Shown piece by piece: positions 1 to 11,093 of a DNA stretch of 64,000 nt. The position numbers and the translations under genes were made by a program. The number at the start of each line of letters is the position of its first letter. The first letter of the stretch is position 1. Source of the stretch: Fusarium oxysporum f. sp. lycopersici 4287 (taxonomy: Eukaryota > Ascomycota > Sordariomycetes > Hypocreales > Nectriaceae); the NCBI RefSeq assembly GCF_000149955.1, contig NC_030995.1, forward strand, positions 2,423,413 through 2,487,412. The letters are read 5' to 3'. The notes beneath the pieces are model-generated. The model searched no databases. It was not told where the DNA came from and saw only the letters and a program-made list of their open reading frames with translations.

Positions 1-646
1 GTCTGCAGAGTAGCAGAGTAGCCATGCGCCATATCTCCTGTCATCCATTAGTACATATTTCATTGCATTCGTCGCTAAATCTCTGGTACGCATCCTAGTG
101 CGGCAGATATCCGACTCGCCTTAGAGCTAGTCTGGGATATAAAACCTTAAACCATAAAGGTGTAGCAGCCTTAGAAGGTAGTAGCGAGAAGGAATTAGCT
201 GGTACTTTTAATGATTATCAACAGGAATTGAGTTTATATTTAAGAAGATAAAGCTTTTAACTAAGATATATCAAGAGTATCTCGAGAGGAATATTTAGGT
301 AAACTCTAACGGCAAAGAAAGAAGTAGCGATAGGTTGCATTACTTTCGGAGCGACTAGAGAGGGGAAAGATCGTATAATGCCTAAATATGGCCCTTACTA
401 AAGTAAGAAGGCATAAATACATCATGTAAATCCTGACTAGTTGAGGAATTTGGATTTCACCACTGTGTCCTTGATTCGCTTCTAGCTTCCCCGAAGTCTG
501 CCTCGCCTGGGCATGATGCATGAGCTTAGGGTTCATGTATCTCTTCTATGTGGTCTACGGATCATAGTGTATCAGTAAGAAGTTGTCATAAAGAGTGACT
601 TTGATTCCTTTTAGCCCGAGATGCTCCTAGAGGCCTATGTTAAACC
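1..646. other. No recognisable gene
   Basis: AT-rich sequence downstream of the decayed permease. The short open frames have no family resemblance and no splice-linked continuation. I see no tRNA, LTR or clear repeat. Confidence 0.5.
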
Positions 647-3232
647 CTATTCCAACCTATTTTGATAATTCTGCACCGGGGCAGACAACGGATCAGACAC
701 CACTTCTGGTTCCTGAACTGGAGCCCCGTTCTGTGAGAATTCCGGAAAATCCGTGTTCTCATACAAATGGAGTGGCGGATCAACCGGCCGCCGTATTCCA
801 CTTCCATGCACCGGCACCGGCTGGGCTGGGGGTGCGACGCCATCTGTCATCTCGACCCTGTGGCTGAACAGTTGCTCTGTCTCAATGCCTTCCCACCCTG
901 TGTAAATGGTTTCGTGACAAAGGACAAGCCCTCCGCGACGGCTCCTGGCAACAGCCTCACCAGCTGGAAGGTCACTGCCGCTACCAAACTTTTGCCTATA
1001 TTCAGAGTACTTAGCCGGACCGAAGTCAGGCTCACACAAGTAGACGAACTTGCTGCGACCGGTCTGGCACTTATATTTGGCCACAACTATGAAGCCCAGA
1101 AACCAAAGCGTCGAAAATGCCAGTACGCACCACGAAATGAGCGGCACCACCCACCAGGCGAGGGATTTGTGGTTGAAAAGCTTTGATGGCGGGACCCAGC
1201 CCGTGATGATTGGGTAGAGATTCCCAACAAGATATAGGCAACCGCAAGATATGCTTAACTTCGGATTCACCGACCCCTGAGTCATCTGGGCCCAGCTTCT
1301 TTTTACGGGCCCCTGATTCGGGACTTCATGGTATCGAAGCGTCAGAGCTGGTTGCGTTGTCGGGGGACCACGGAAATGCAGAATCAGGATGCCGAGGGCA
1401 AGCAAGAAGCCGAACCATGCCGATGTCAAATAAGCAATAAGTCCAGAAAGAACGGAGTAGGCATTGCTTGCCGAGGTGTTGTACGTGGCCAGGATGAGAA
1501 CGATGCAGCTGGTAAGTGGAGGACGAGGGCGCCGACAGGCGTCTTCTCTCGATGGTTGGAAGGGTTGAGAAACTTGAAGAGGCGAACGCGTGGTTTTCGA
1601 TTACCAACGACCTTCTGTGCATCATACCCCTGCGTCTCAAGGACGCCCCGGTGCCCGTTCTCCATGGGCTGGGTCTTCGATTTGCGCTCTCCTCCTTCAA
1701 GCCACATAAGGAATCTGCCAAAACTGACGTCTCTGTTCATCGCGAAATAGCTCGTAAAAGGCAGGAAACCTTGCTTGGCAATCTCTTGCTTCATTCGTGC
1801 CGCCGTGTATGTCATGACAACAATATTGCCGAATGCTGAGATGGCCAGGAATGCATTGATGGCGCGCTTGATTTCATAGCGCTTCGGGTTGGTACTGGTG
1901 TCTTCAGGATAAGCGTTGAATATGATATAAAAAAACTCCTGTGCCACGTTTTCCCTCTCCTGGACATCTGTCGGGACGATTATCATCTGTGATGGACATG
2001 AGTTAGTCTTGGATGCCATGGAGAATTCGGAGACAGCCAGTCCAGAGGTCTTACATAGCAGATGTTGACGGCCATGTACAATGCCGACACAAGGCCAACA
2101 CCCCACCACATGGATCGAGGATAAGTCTTTCGCGGGTGCTTGATCTCTCCTAGAACCTTTCACCAGTGTCAGTCTTTTCTGGAATCTCTCGGGGCGAACG
2201 CAAGTTGTAATCCACTCACATAATTTGGCTGGTCGAACCCTGAAAAGGCGAAGACTAGTTCAATAAGTTAGGGATGCTCCTTACGGGGGGACAAACTCTA
2301 CTACTTACTGATAGATAGGAGCTTCAGCGTAAGTCCTTTATTGCGATTTATCTACAAACGCGCGTGACATTGTCTCAGTTTCCTCCAAGCAGGCGCATCA
2401 AAGGTCTTCATCTCATCCCGTAAGGCCCACCAGCAACCGCCCAAGTGGCAATGATCATGAAGATCAACATCAAGACCTTGATTAAGGCAAGGAGATTGTT
2501 GAGAAGGATGCCGCCACGACGAGAGAAGGCATGGATCCAACATGGAAATATCGCAATGACGATGGCGATGCCGCGAATGGTGCCTTCGCTGAGATCACCA
2601 GCGTCTATTTCCGGATTCGCAGCCTCCACGAGGCGTAGAGCGCAATTGATACAATTGCCGGCCATATTTCCAATACAAATGAAGCTGATACCATACAGGA
2701 CACCGCTGAGCATCACTATGCCTTTCTTGTACCGTGGCCATGGGAAAACGTATTGGAGATAGTGGAGGTTGCCTCCCGATCGCGGGACCGACTGCTCGAC
2801 ACCGTCGATTACATATCGCGGGATATTCAGCCCATACTCTATGTAAACGTGAGCTCCAGCGAGGGCATAGACGCAGCCGCAGAGCCAGAAGAGAATTGCG
2901 ATGCCCGGGCTCCGGACACCTAGCATCACCGTCTTTGGGCTATCGAAGATTCCGGTCCCTGCTCAGCAGTCTGGGCTTAGCATTGTCCTTGAAAGCCACC
3001 TTCATATCCGCCAGAAACCATGTAGTAACATACCTATCATACGGTTTATCACTAGGCTCATGACGTCGACATATGTAAGTCGAAAGGGCTCCGTTGGAGC
3101 CCGCGTGACGAAGTGGTTTTTGTTGATTGGCATCTGTGTCAACCGCCATAGGAGACTTCCCTCGTTGGGATTGACCTCATTTAGCGGCTCACGGGAGTGG
3201 CCGCTATGCTCGGTAGGCTGTGTGTCATCCAT
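647..3232 (-). pseudogene. Amino-acid permease (APC/LAT, methionine-permease-like), decayed
   Basis: Resembles fungal plasma-membrane amino-acid transporters of the MUP1/LAT type. Exon 1 (about 3034-3232) ends in NRMIG and splices at GTATGT to exon 2 (from about 2958) starting TGIFDSP, the conserved first-helix motif. Later pieces carry FAFSGFDQPNYV and LGEIKHPRKTYP, then a long C-terminal helix region to 647 with GGLVLCHETIY near the end. Exon 2 runs into TGA near 2404. The following family-like residues fall in alternating frames with a further in-frame TAG before LTLKLLSII, and around 1515 the frame shifts again between GALVLH and TSCIVLIL. No canonical intron explains these breaks, so I call it a pseudogene. 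Unusual splicing or sequence errors could explain part of it. Confidence 0.6.
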
Positions 3233-3966
3233 GGTTGGTCAAATCGGGAGGACTTCAGCGAGTGCAAAGAACGAGAGGCGCGACTTGAGCATTCAAGCTG
3301 AATCTGACAGGACCAGGGAGACGATTCTTACAACCATTCAGGCTGGGAAAATGTGTAGGTTAGTTTTTCGAGGGGACGCGTCACATAATAAATACTTAAC
3401 AATGAGTTGAACGGCCCAAATGAGGCGCGCACTACAAGGATCTAGTCAGACTTGGCATCAGGCTCGGCATGTGTCTGAGTCCTGCCCGGCAAGGGAACGA
3501 TCGAGGCTCTCAAGGGTGAAAGTCATCAGTCTTGGCAAATGGAGAAAACGCCATCGGTTGCCTTGTTCCCACTGCGAGGCTTGCTGCGCCTGCAAGGAGT
3601 GGATAGTTTGCCTATTCGGTGAGTAAATGTTGCGTAGGAGCGAGGTGCACAGCCGGAGCGGCCGAACAGAGACATGCATATCAGGCTCTCAATAGCCTAT
3701 CAAATACATCTTTGACCAGCCCTCATAGTAGCATTACAAAAGTACAACCTGAAGGGGCTTGCGTTCCAGTAATGCAGCCACCACTTCTGGTGGCTCACTC
3801 AGGGAGGCATCTGCTGTTTGCCTTGCCGCTGACCCCGCCCGCGGCTCTTATGAACTGTTAGTACATTAACAGGTACTCGACCACTCCCCGCCTCCTCGCT
3901 ATCGATTTCCCCTGCAAACTCCCCCTGGATTGACTGCCCTGCCCCTCTTGTGACTACTGAGTCGTT
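3233..3966. other. Intergenic, no gene seen
   Basis: Lies between the permease start and the next gene on the opposite strand, so it should contain both promoters. Open frames here are short and overlap each other. No specific site is recognised. Confidence 0.4.
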
Positions 3967-6185
3967 ATGGCTGGTGTTATTCAGCTTGGCGACGCGATCA
4001 AGTTTGCTGAGCTTGCCTGGACCGTCTGGGAATATGGATGGGCAAAGGAGCACAACGCAGGTATGTTCGTCATCGAGTTCTTCCCGTTTCCATATGGTCG
4101 AAGCAACGGACCTCGAGAAGGTGAAAACTATCGCGACTTTGGTTCCGATGTCCGCACACTTCACAGAAGCCTCGCAGAGCTCGAGAAAGCCGTCAGCAGA
4201 GCCCAGGAGTCGCTTCGTAATCATGGCGCATGGGACACTGACAGGCTAGGGGGTGACCGGGATTCCTTATTGGAAATCATTGGAGATTACAATGCCACTC
4301 TGAGGGAATGTTATGAGCTCCTCGAAGACAATCGGCGTTACGCCCAGACAACGGGTCCTATCAGGAACATTGATTGGAACCTTAACATTATGCCTCAGGT
4401 CGAACATCTGAGAAGTCGGATCCAGATGCACAACTCACGCATCCAACATATTTTGAAGCCCTTCCAGATGTGAGACTACCCACTTGCTAATTCTCGTGAT
4501 CCTATGATGATAATTTTGGTTCTTTTGCTAACTCACTCTGTTTCTACAGCGACTTGGTCACCAACATCCACAGAGACTTGGATCGGAGGTTCCGGGCCAT
4601 GCACAGGGATGTACAAGACGTCAAGAGGACTATGAATTCTTTACTCAGACTCCAGAATCCCGGCCTCGCAAGTAAAATTGAGCAGGAACTTAAGGAAGAG
4701 CTTTACTCTGTCGAAATATCAGACTCGTTGTTGGGCAGGTTGGAGGCTATGCTAGAGCGGCGTCAGTCTCTGAGGTTGCCGGAGATGGCTGACTGTTTTC
4801 TCATACATCTAGGAAGGGCTACACTGCAACCTCAGCTCGACTCAAACAGCTACGCCAGGCGTGAATCGGTGCCTAACTACTTACCATTTGCTAAATGCCA
4901 GCTACTAATGAATAGGATGAAGGGGCTCGATGAGCTGCAGAACCCTCGGAGGATGTCACATTGGCCTGGGTATATCAGCAGTCTTGAGGAAGTAAGATTC
5001 CTATACAATCTTGTGCATGCTCCAATAATTGATGCTAATAACATTGAAGGAGTTGTCGGAAGAATACTCCCGGGCTCAGAATAAGATAATCGTACCTGGC
5101 ACTTCAATGTTCGAGGATGAGATGCTCGCCTTTTGGCCAGAAGACGAACCCTGGACGATGGTGGAACCGATAGCGTCGGCGGTAGGAGATACCTGTTTGT
5201 TCCAAGGGTAAGCTCTCTCAATGATTTCGTCTCTGCACTGATGCCGACCTGACGTCGCAGGTCTTTGGCGACTCTGTCGCCTGACATATCTCGGCGAGAG
5301 ATACAACTAATGCGACACATGGACTCAGATCGCCACTTCAGAATCGTCGAGACTTTTGAATCAAACGCTCTGCCACCAAGAAAAGACTCAAAGGTGCTTG
5401 ACTTCGATATTCGCTCCGCTGTCCTGATTCCATTGTATGCCGACCCGATGGGCCGCAGCAGGGCAACACGGCCACTGGAAATCATAATCGGAGAGAATAA
5501 ATTACAGCACCGCTACGTCTTCCTTTGTTTGCAAGATGTTCTGGCATTCCAGGCGGCTGTGACAGGCTTCAAGGTTGTGGACGGCTACATGGAGTGAGTC
5601 TCATCTTTCCTATTGCCTAGGTGCTTAAGGCATGGATACTTTCAGACCTAGCTAATTCGCCCAGATCTCGCGCAATAGCAAAATTCATTATACATGGGCA
5701 AGAAGCCCCCGAGGACGTAACTATACAACTTTGGATACCAAGAGGGTGGACCGATACAGATGACTCGGCGATGAATATACCAGCCGAGGACCTGATAGGT
5801 CGGAGCCCTGGCTATGGGTCGTCTACGCCGTCACTTGTGGAGAGGAGTTGGGAGCGGAAAGGCTCGAATTTCGCCCCGGAAATATCGCAGACTATGCCTT
5901 TCCCTCACGTTCGAGCCTTTCATCTAACGAATGGTTCACCTAATACGACTCATTCCCCCACAGGGACAACTGTAACCACACCTGATCGACATCAAAGCCG
6001 CTCCTATAGCATTTCTTCGTATCGGTCCACCACCACAAATTCCTCTGGTATGAGCTACAGAAGCCTAGGCTCTGAACACAGTGTCACCGTTAGGCTAGAG
6101 GGTAGTAGCATTGGCACGGGCTACGGCACAATCCGTAGACCTCCTCGCAGCCCGCTTCTGGTGCTGTTCACTCGGCCTAAGGGCC

Positions 6186-6190
6186 ATGAG
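6186..6190. repeat. Target-site duplication, left copy (ATGAG)
   Basis: Five bases ATGAG directly abut the LTR start at 6191 and match the five bases after the other LTR. Confidence 0.9.
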
Positions 6191-6387
6191 TGTTGTTTAT
6201 ATTGCGCAGTAGTGCTAGGTGAAAATATATATTTTTGTATAACTTGATTGTTCATTAGTGAGATGAGAGTTCTTCTCAGGTTTATATCTCTAAATGATTT
6301 CATCTAGGACTTTAAACTTTAAATCTAGGACTTTCAGACTGTTAGTCTGAATCCTGAAGGGAAGGGGGATCCCCGGATTTTCCAACA
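6191..6387 (-). repeat. 3' LTR of the copia element
   Basis: 197 bp, same as 10892-11088. In element orientation it starts TGTTGGAAAATCC and ends AATATAAACAACA. Inside are two direct copies of ATCTAGGACTTT and a short inverted repeat TCAGACT-GTT-AGTCTGA. Confidence 0.95.
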
Positions 6388-6401
6388 CGCCCCCATCCAC
6401 C
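6388..6401 (-). other. Polypurine tract of the copia element
   Basis: In element orientation the bases just before the 3' LTR are purine-rich (GGATGGGGGCG), the expected plus-strand priming site. Confidence 0.7.
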
Positions 6402-6407
6402 TTGTCT

Positions 6408-9400
6408 TCAGGGCACAGAGTCATCGTGGACTTCAGTACTCCAAATAATACGACCTGCTTCCTCGATCGGACATGCACTGACTCGAATTGCTTCTAGAAA
6501 GTGGCCATGGCTGACGGCGTTCAATGGTTTAGTGAGTCCGTCTGCTACCTGCTCATGTGTGCTGACGTATTGTACATCAATATTCCCGGCTTCAACTTCT
6601 TCTCGGATATGGTGCTCGGTTAACGGAATGTGCTTTGTCCGTTGGTGAAGCTCAGGGTTTCTGCATAGCTTTAGGGAACCCTGATTATCGCCGTTCAGTG
6701 GGATAGGCATATGTAGCGGAAGGAACAGTTCAGAGAAGAGGTTCCTAGTCCAGGCTAATTCTCTGGCACACTGGGAGAGTGCTGTATATTCAGCCTCGGT
6801 AGTCGATAGTGCCACTGTTTCGTGCCGTTTGGCCCTCCATGAGACTGTAGATCCTTCAAGTTGAACAAGCCATCCAAACGTCGATCTTCCCGTAACAGTG
6901 TCGCCTTTCCAATCCGAGTCGGCCCAAGCTGTGATGCTCCAAGCGGATTCAGGATCTTTCTTGACGCCCCCAAGCACCAGGCCGTGGTCCCTTGTCTGCT
7001 GTAGATAGCGAAGACCTCTTTTGATCAATCGTGAATGTGCTGGTGATGGATTCGACATGTATCTTGAGAGTACCGAGAGTAGGAAAGCTAAATCGGGTCT
7101 GGTTTGGGTCATTCCATACATCAGCGAGCCGGTTTTCGAGCTATAGTCTTCTCGTTCTTCTGGAGAAGCCGAGTCGCCATTGTCTCTTGGTTGCAGTGTC
7201 GAGAGTGAATTTCGCTCCATCGGGGTCTTGACCGGTCGGCAATCTTCCAAGCCGAATTTCTTCAGTATTCTGGTAAAATATGCATCCTGGGAAAGGTAGA
7301 TCAGCCTTGAGTTCCTGTCTCGGGTTATTCTTACTCCAAGAAAATGGCTGGCGGGACCGAGATCAGTCATCGTAAAGATCTCTCCCAGGCGGGCTTTGTA
7401 CCCTTGGATTGCTTCCTTGTTGCTGCCCATGATGAGGAAGTCATCCACATATGTGATGATAATCACTCCCGTTGTGGGATTGTGATATACGGCCGTGTCA
7501 GACGTTGCTTGTCTGAAGTCAAGGGATTCTAAGGTCTTCTTCAGCTTCTTTTGCCATTGCCGAGGCGCCTGTTTGAGTCCGTAGAGGGATTTGATCAATT
7601 TGCAGATCTTCTCAGTTGAGAATCCTGCCGGACGGTCTTCTGGGTGTTGATCGAAATACTCGACAAGTCCTTCCGGCATTTCGATAAAGACTTGTTCATC
7701 GAGATCCCCTTCCAGGAACGCCGTCGACACGTCCATCTGCTCAATTTCCCAGTCAAGACAGGCAGCAACGGTGAGGAGGATTCTCCAAGTCGCCGCTTTG
7801 GCAACAGAGGCAAAAGTCTGGTTGTAGTCAAAGCCGAACTGTTGTTCAAAGCCTCTGACCACCAGCCGTGCCTTGAACTTGTCGAGGTTGCCGTCCTCGT
7901 TTTTCTTGACCTTGAATACCCACTTGACTGTAAGTGGCCTATTGTGAGCTTGGGTGCGGTCCAGCATGCGCCAAGCTCCTTTCTTGAGGAGGCTGCGCAG
8001 CTCACTGTGTATTGCTCTGAGCCAATGCTCCCTTTGCGGACCTTGAAGCGCTTCAGTCATTGTTTTGGGCTCAGTGATCACCTCTTTTCGGAGATCGGGC
8101 AGCTTAGCTGATGTCATGGATGTTGTCGTCTGTCCATGCTGAGGATTATGCACCTCAGCATGCTGAAGATTGTTCACTTCAGACCTTTGTGGGCTTGGAG
8201 TCTTTGTCTGCTCCGTGACGGACTGTGGCCGGCTTGAGATGGGAGCTCCGTTCTTGCGGATTTCCGGCTCAACATCATGCTCAGTTTCGGTCAGGAGTTC
8301 TGTCTCCCCAACCTTTTCGTAGAATTGTACATTTGCAGAGCGGACGATCTGATGTCCCTTCCTGCGAGAGGGCACCCAGCAGGTGTAGATCTGTGAACCT
8401 TCCATGCATAGGTAGATTCCAGCCTCTCCTCTTGGGCCAAACTTGTGTGATCTCAATCTTCGTTCCTGCGGTATGTGTATCGTGACTTGTGAGCCGCAGA
8501 TTCGTTCTCCGGACAGATCCGGCTTGTTGTCTTGTCCGGGAAAGGCCTCGTTGAGAAAGCTTTCCATGGGAGTGAGGCCATCAATTGCCCTGGTGGCTGT
8601 CACGTTTGTCTTGCGCACCATATCTTCCAGGACCAATGGCCAGAGCTCTATCGGGATTCTTTCCGACTCCATGGTTGCTCTGACTTTGTCAAAGATGATG
8701 CGGTTAGAGCGCTCAGCAACTCCGTTAAATTCAGGAGTATATGGTATCGTCTTGATGATCTTGACGCCGTGAGTGTACTCGAGGTTCTTGAGAGACGCAC
8801 CATAGAGCTCAGAGCCGCCATCCATCTGGATTGCGTACACTCGGATGCCATACTGAGTTCGTATCTTGGAGATGAGCTGGCCTAGGAGTTCCGAAGCCAT
8901 CCCCTTCCTCGTGAATGTGTAGGCCCATCTCATTCGATGCCTGTCATCTGTGGCAATCATTCCCCATCGTTCGCCTCTAATGCCCGGTGGATTGACTTTG
9001 AAGGTGTCAACATGAATGAACCCGGCCCTGGAGGCTCGTTTCCGTTTATTTCGCGGAGTCCATCGTAGGGCCTTTGCGATGTCGCAGGCGAGGCAGTAAT
9101 TGAAAGGCTGATGGTCGTGGTGGCCGTCACAGTACATTCCTTTGGTCATTTTGGCAGTCTGTGACACCTGATATGCGTTAACATGGCCGAGTCTTCGGTG
9201 CCAAAGGTCGACATTCAGGCATTGATTTGATGAAGCAGTGTGGTGATTGCATGGTTCTGGCTGGAGTTCCCAGGCGGCCTGGTTTGAAACAGTAGTCTTT
9301 CCGACCTCAGTGTTCACGTACAGACCGTCCCTTCCTATGCGGAGGAGACCAAAGACATCTCCTGTTGGGTCATACATGTCGTTCCCGTCTATCCAGCCGC

Positions 9401-10823
9401 CGTTCTTGTATAGCCTGAGTCCTGACATGACATTTACCGGAAACTCAGGGATGAACAGCGTGTCTTTGAGGTTAATTGTGACCTGCTCACCCCATTTGTT
9501 TATGAAGCAAATTTTGACTGTCCCCCTACCGAATGGGTACACCTTCCCACCGCCCGTAACGAGGACCGTTCGGGTTGCAGGCTGCAGTTCTGTGAATAGG
9601 CTTTGGTCGTTGCAGATGTGGACTGACGAACCTGTGTCGAACAGCCATTCTGCGGTTGAAGAGATGTTATCAAGGGAGACCTTACACGTCTCTGTATTGT
9701 CCATAGGTAGCTCGTCTGAGACGCTGTCTTCAAGGATCAGAAAAGATCGCTCGACTGTCATATGATTTGATTCCTTGATATGGAGATTCTTGGTGTTGTC
9801 CCGTTGAAGATCATGCTCCATGAGTTCCTTGGCGAGGCGGACTGCCCAGTCAGGTCGCTTATCCTTATGGGCAAACCAACAATCATTTTCGTGATGTCCT
9901 CTCTTCTTGCAGTTCGTGCAGGTATGGTCCTTATGCTTGCCGACCCGATGATTGGTTTCCTGGCTGGATTTGTTCGTGGCTCGTAGGTTCTTTGAAGAGC
10001 CTCTCCTCCGGCCGCTTGCCTCTTGCTTTCTTGCGGTCAGGCCCTTCCTTCCGGTCTTTTTACTGTGAGCCCAGTACGTTGAGGCAGTGCCATGACTATC
10101 ATCATCATCTGATGACCTGTTTTCATCAATGAGATCTTGCTGCATTGATCGTAGTGTTGGCGGATGCTCCGAGCGTAGGAGAGCGCGCTGTCTGGCAGTC
10201 CAGTCGGGGTACTCGTTCTCGCAGGCAGTCAGATAAACAACCTTTTTGAGGGTATCTGAGATTGGTTCTTTCTGCTCGAGGAGAAGTTTGACGAGTCGTT
10301 CAAAGTCGACATTAAATTGTGGAATTGTCTCGTAAGAGCTTGTTTTGATCCGGATGAACTGGTAAAGTGTTGTCTGCAGAAGAACTGGGCCCGTGCCAAT
10401 ACAATAGGCCTGGAGAAGGTTGAACATCTCCTGGGGATTCTCAATCCCGACTAGTTGACTAAGTGCTTCTCCAGTGCAGTTACCTCGGATGGAGACGGCA
10501 GCTTTTGCCGCCCTGATCTTTTGATCCATAGTCTGCTGTTCCTCGGGAGGGTAATCACCAAAGACAGCATCTTCGAGACCATTGATTCGAAGAATGGCCT
10601 TCTGAGCTGGGCAATATTGCTCCCAATTGGAGGGTCCGCCTAGCTTGAGCTCTTGCGGAAGGAAAAGAGTATTCTTTTCAGAGATGACCGTGGTACTGTC
10701 ATACATTGAGGATGGTGTGTGGTCTTGACCTGAAGCACCAGGTCGCGACGATTCGGATGCAGGCGATACTCTGATTGTGTTGCGGGTTCGCATGGTGGAA
10801 CGTGGGGCTCGTCGTGACGTCAT
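6408..10823 (-). CDS. Copia Gag-Pol polyprotein, 1471 aa
   Basis: Single open frame coding for the retrotransposon capsid and enzymes. Gag-like N-terminal ~300 residues are followed by a CCHC knuckle (CTNCKKRGHHENDC, about residue 301). The aspartic protease motif LFDTGSSVHIC is near 394 and the GAG-pre-integrase LWHRRLGHVN near 540. The integrase core shows HVDTF, QMDGGSE and NGVAERSNR as D-D-E segments. Reverse transcriptase shows KWVFKVK, LYGLKQAPRQW and the YVDD active site, and RNase H shows ADSDW and TTEAEYTAL. Length and order are those of a complete Ty1/copia polyprotein with no internal stop or frameshift. Gag and Pol are in one frame, so Gag excess would need proteolysis or another mechanism. 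Confidence 0.95.
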   Translation of the reverse strand: MTSRRAPRSTMRTRNTIRVSPASESSRPGASGQDHTPSSMYDSTTVISEKNTLFLPQELKLGGPSNWEQYCPAQKAILRINGLEDAVFGDYPPEEQQTMDQKIRAAKAAVSIRGNCTGEALSQLVGIENPQEMFNLLQAYCIGTGPVLLQTTLYQFIRIKTSSYETIPQFNVDFERLVKLLLEQKEPISDTLKKVVYLTACENEYPDWTARQRALLRSEHPPTLRSMQQDLIDENRSSDDDDSHGTASTYWAHSKKTGRKGLTARKQEASGRRRGSSKNLRATNKSSQETNHRVGKHKDHTCTNCKKRGHHENDCWFAHKDKRPDWAVRLAKELMEHDLQRDNTKNLHIKESNHMTVERSFLILEDSVSDELPMDNTETCKVSLDNISSTAEWLFDTGSSVHICNDQSLFTELQPATRTVLVTGGGKVYPFGRGTVKICFINKWGEQVTINLKDTLFIPEFPVNVMSGLRLYKNGGWIDGNDMYDPTGDVFGLLRIGRDGLYVNTEVGKTTVSNQAAWELQPEPCNHHTASSNQCLNVDLWHRRLGHVNAYQVSQTAKMTKGMYCDGHHDHQPFNYCLACDIAKALRWTPRNKRKRASRAGFIHVDTFKVNPPGIRGERWGMIATDDRHRMRWAYTFTRKGMASELLGQLISKIRTQYGIRVYAIQMDGGSELYGASLKNLEYTHGVKIIKTIPYTPEFNGVAERSNRIIFDKVRATMESERIPIELWPLVLEDMVRKTNVTATRAIDGLTPMESFLNEAFPGQDNKPDLSGERICGSQVTIHIPQERRLRSHKFGPRGEAGIYLCMEGSQIYTCWVPSRRKGHQIVRSANVQFYEKVGETELLTETEHDVEPEIRKNGAPISSRPQSVTEQTKTPSPQRSEVNNLQHAEVHNPQHGQTTTSMTSAKLPDLRKEVITEPKTMTEALQGPQREHWLRAIHSELRSLLKKGAWRMLDRTQAHNRPLTVKWVFKVKKNEDGNLDKFKARLVVRGFEQQFGFDYNQTFASVAKAATWRILLTVAACLDWEIEQMDVSTAFLEGDLDEQVFIEMPEGLVEYFDQHPEDRPAGFSTEKICKLIKSLYGLKQAPRQWQKKLKKTLESLDFRQATSDTAVYHNPTTGVIIITYVDDFLIMGSNKEAIQGYKARLGEIFTMTDLGPASHFLGVRITRDRNSRLIYLSQDAYFTRILKKFGLEDCRPVKTPMERNSLSTLQPRDNGDSASPEEREDYSSKTGSLMYGMTQTRPDLAFLLSVLSRYMSNPSPAHSRLIKRGLRYLQQTRDHGLVLGGVKKDPESAWSITAWADSDWKGDTVTGRSTFGWLVQLEGSTVSWRAKRHETVALSTTEAEYTALSQCARELAWTRNLFSELFLPLHMPIPLNGDNQGSLKLCRNPELHQRTKHIPLTEHHIREEVEAGNIDVQYVSTHEQVADGLTKPLNAVSHGHFLEAIRVSACPIEEAGRIIWSTEVHDDSVP

Positions 10824-10875
10824 CTTGAGTTGAAGTTTGGTTCTTTGATTCAGAAGAGAAACCCGGTGTTTGCTA

Positions 10876-10891
10876 ACCCGGGCTCATAACC
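10876..10891 (-). other. Primer-binding site for a half initiator-tRNA-Met
   Basis: Directly inside the 5' LTR the plus strand reads ACCCGGGCTCATAACC. GGGCTCATAACC matches the anticodon stem-loop of fungal initiator tRNA-Met, so the element strand is complementary to that internal region. Priming from a half-tRNA fragment is known for Drosophila copia and relatives. Confidence 0.75.
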
Positions 10892-11088
10892 TGTTGTTTA
10901 TATTGCGCAGTAGTGCTAGGTGAAAATATATATTTTTGTATAACTTGATTGTTCATTAGTGAGATGAGAGTTCTTCTCAGGTTTATATCTCTAAATGATT
11001 TCATCTAGGACTTTAAACTTTAAATCTAGGACTTTCAGACTGTTAGTCTGAATCCTGAAGGGAAGGGGGATCCCCGGATTTTCCAACA
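10892..11088 (-). repeat. 5' LTR of the copia element
   Basis: 197 bp, identical by eye to 6191-6387. It should carry the element's promoter. Confidence 0.95.
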
Positions 11089-11093
11089 ATGAG
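11089..11093. repeat. Target-site duplication, right copy (ATGAG)
   Basis: Matches 6186-6190. The interrupted host reading frame resumes at 11094. Confidence 0.9.

Larger units (their letters stand above)
6191..11088 (-). mobile_element. Intact Ty1/copia LTR retrotransposon, 4.9 kb
   Basis: A 4898-bp element on the minus strand. It has two 197-bp LTRs with TG...CA ends that read identical throughout, a 5-bp ATGAG duplication, a half-tRNA type primer-binding site, a purine-rich tract next to the 3' LTR and one uninterrupted polyprotein frame. Domain order protease-integrase-RT-RNase H defines the copia class. Identical LTRs and an open frame imply recent insertion and possible competence. There is no sign of RIP-type C-to-T decay in the polyprotein frame, unlike several neighbouring pseudogenes. 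Confidence 0.95.
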
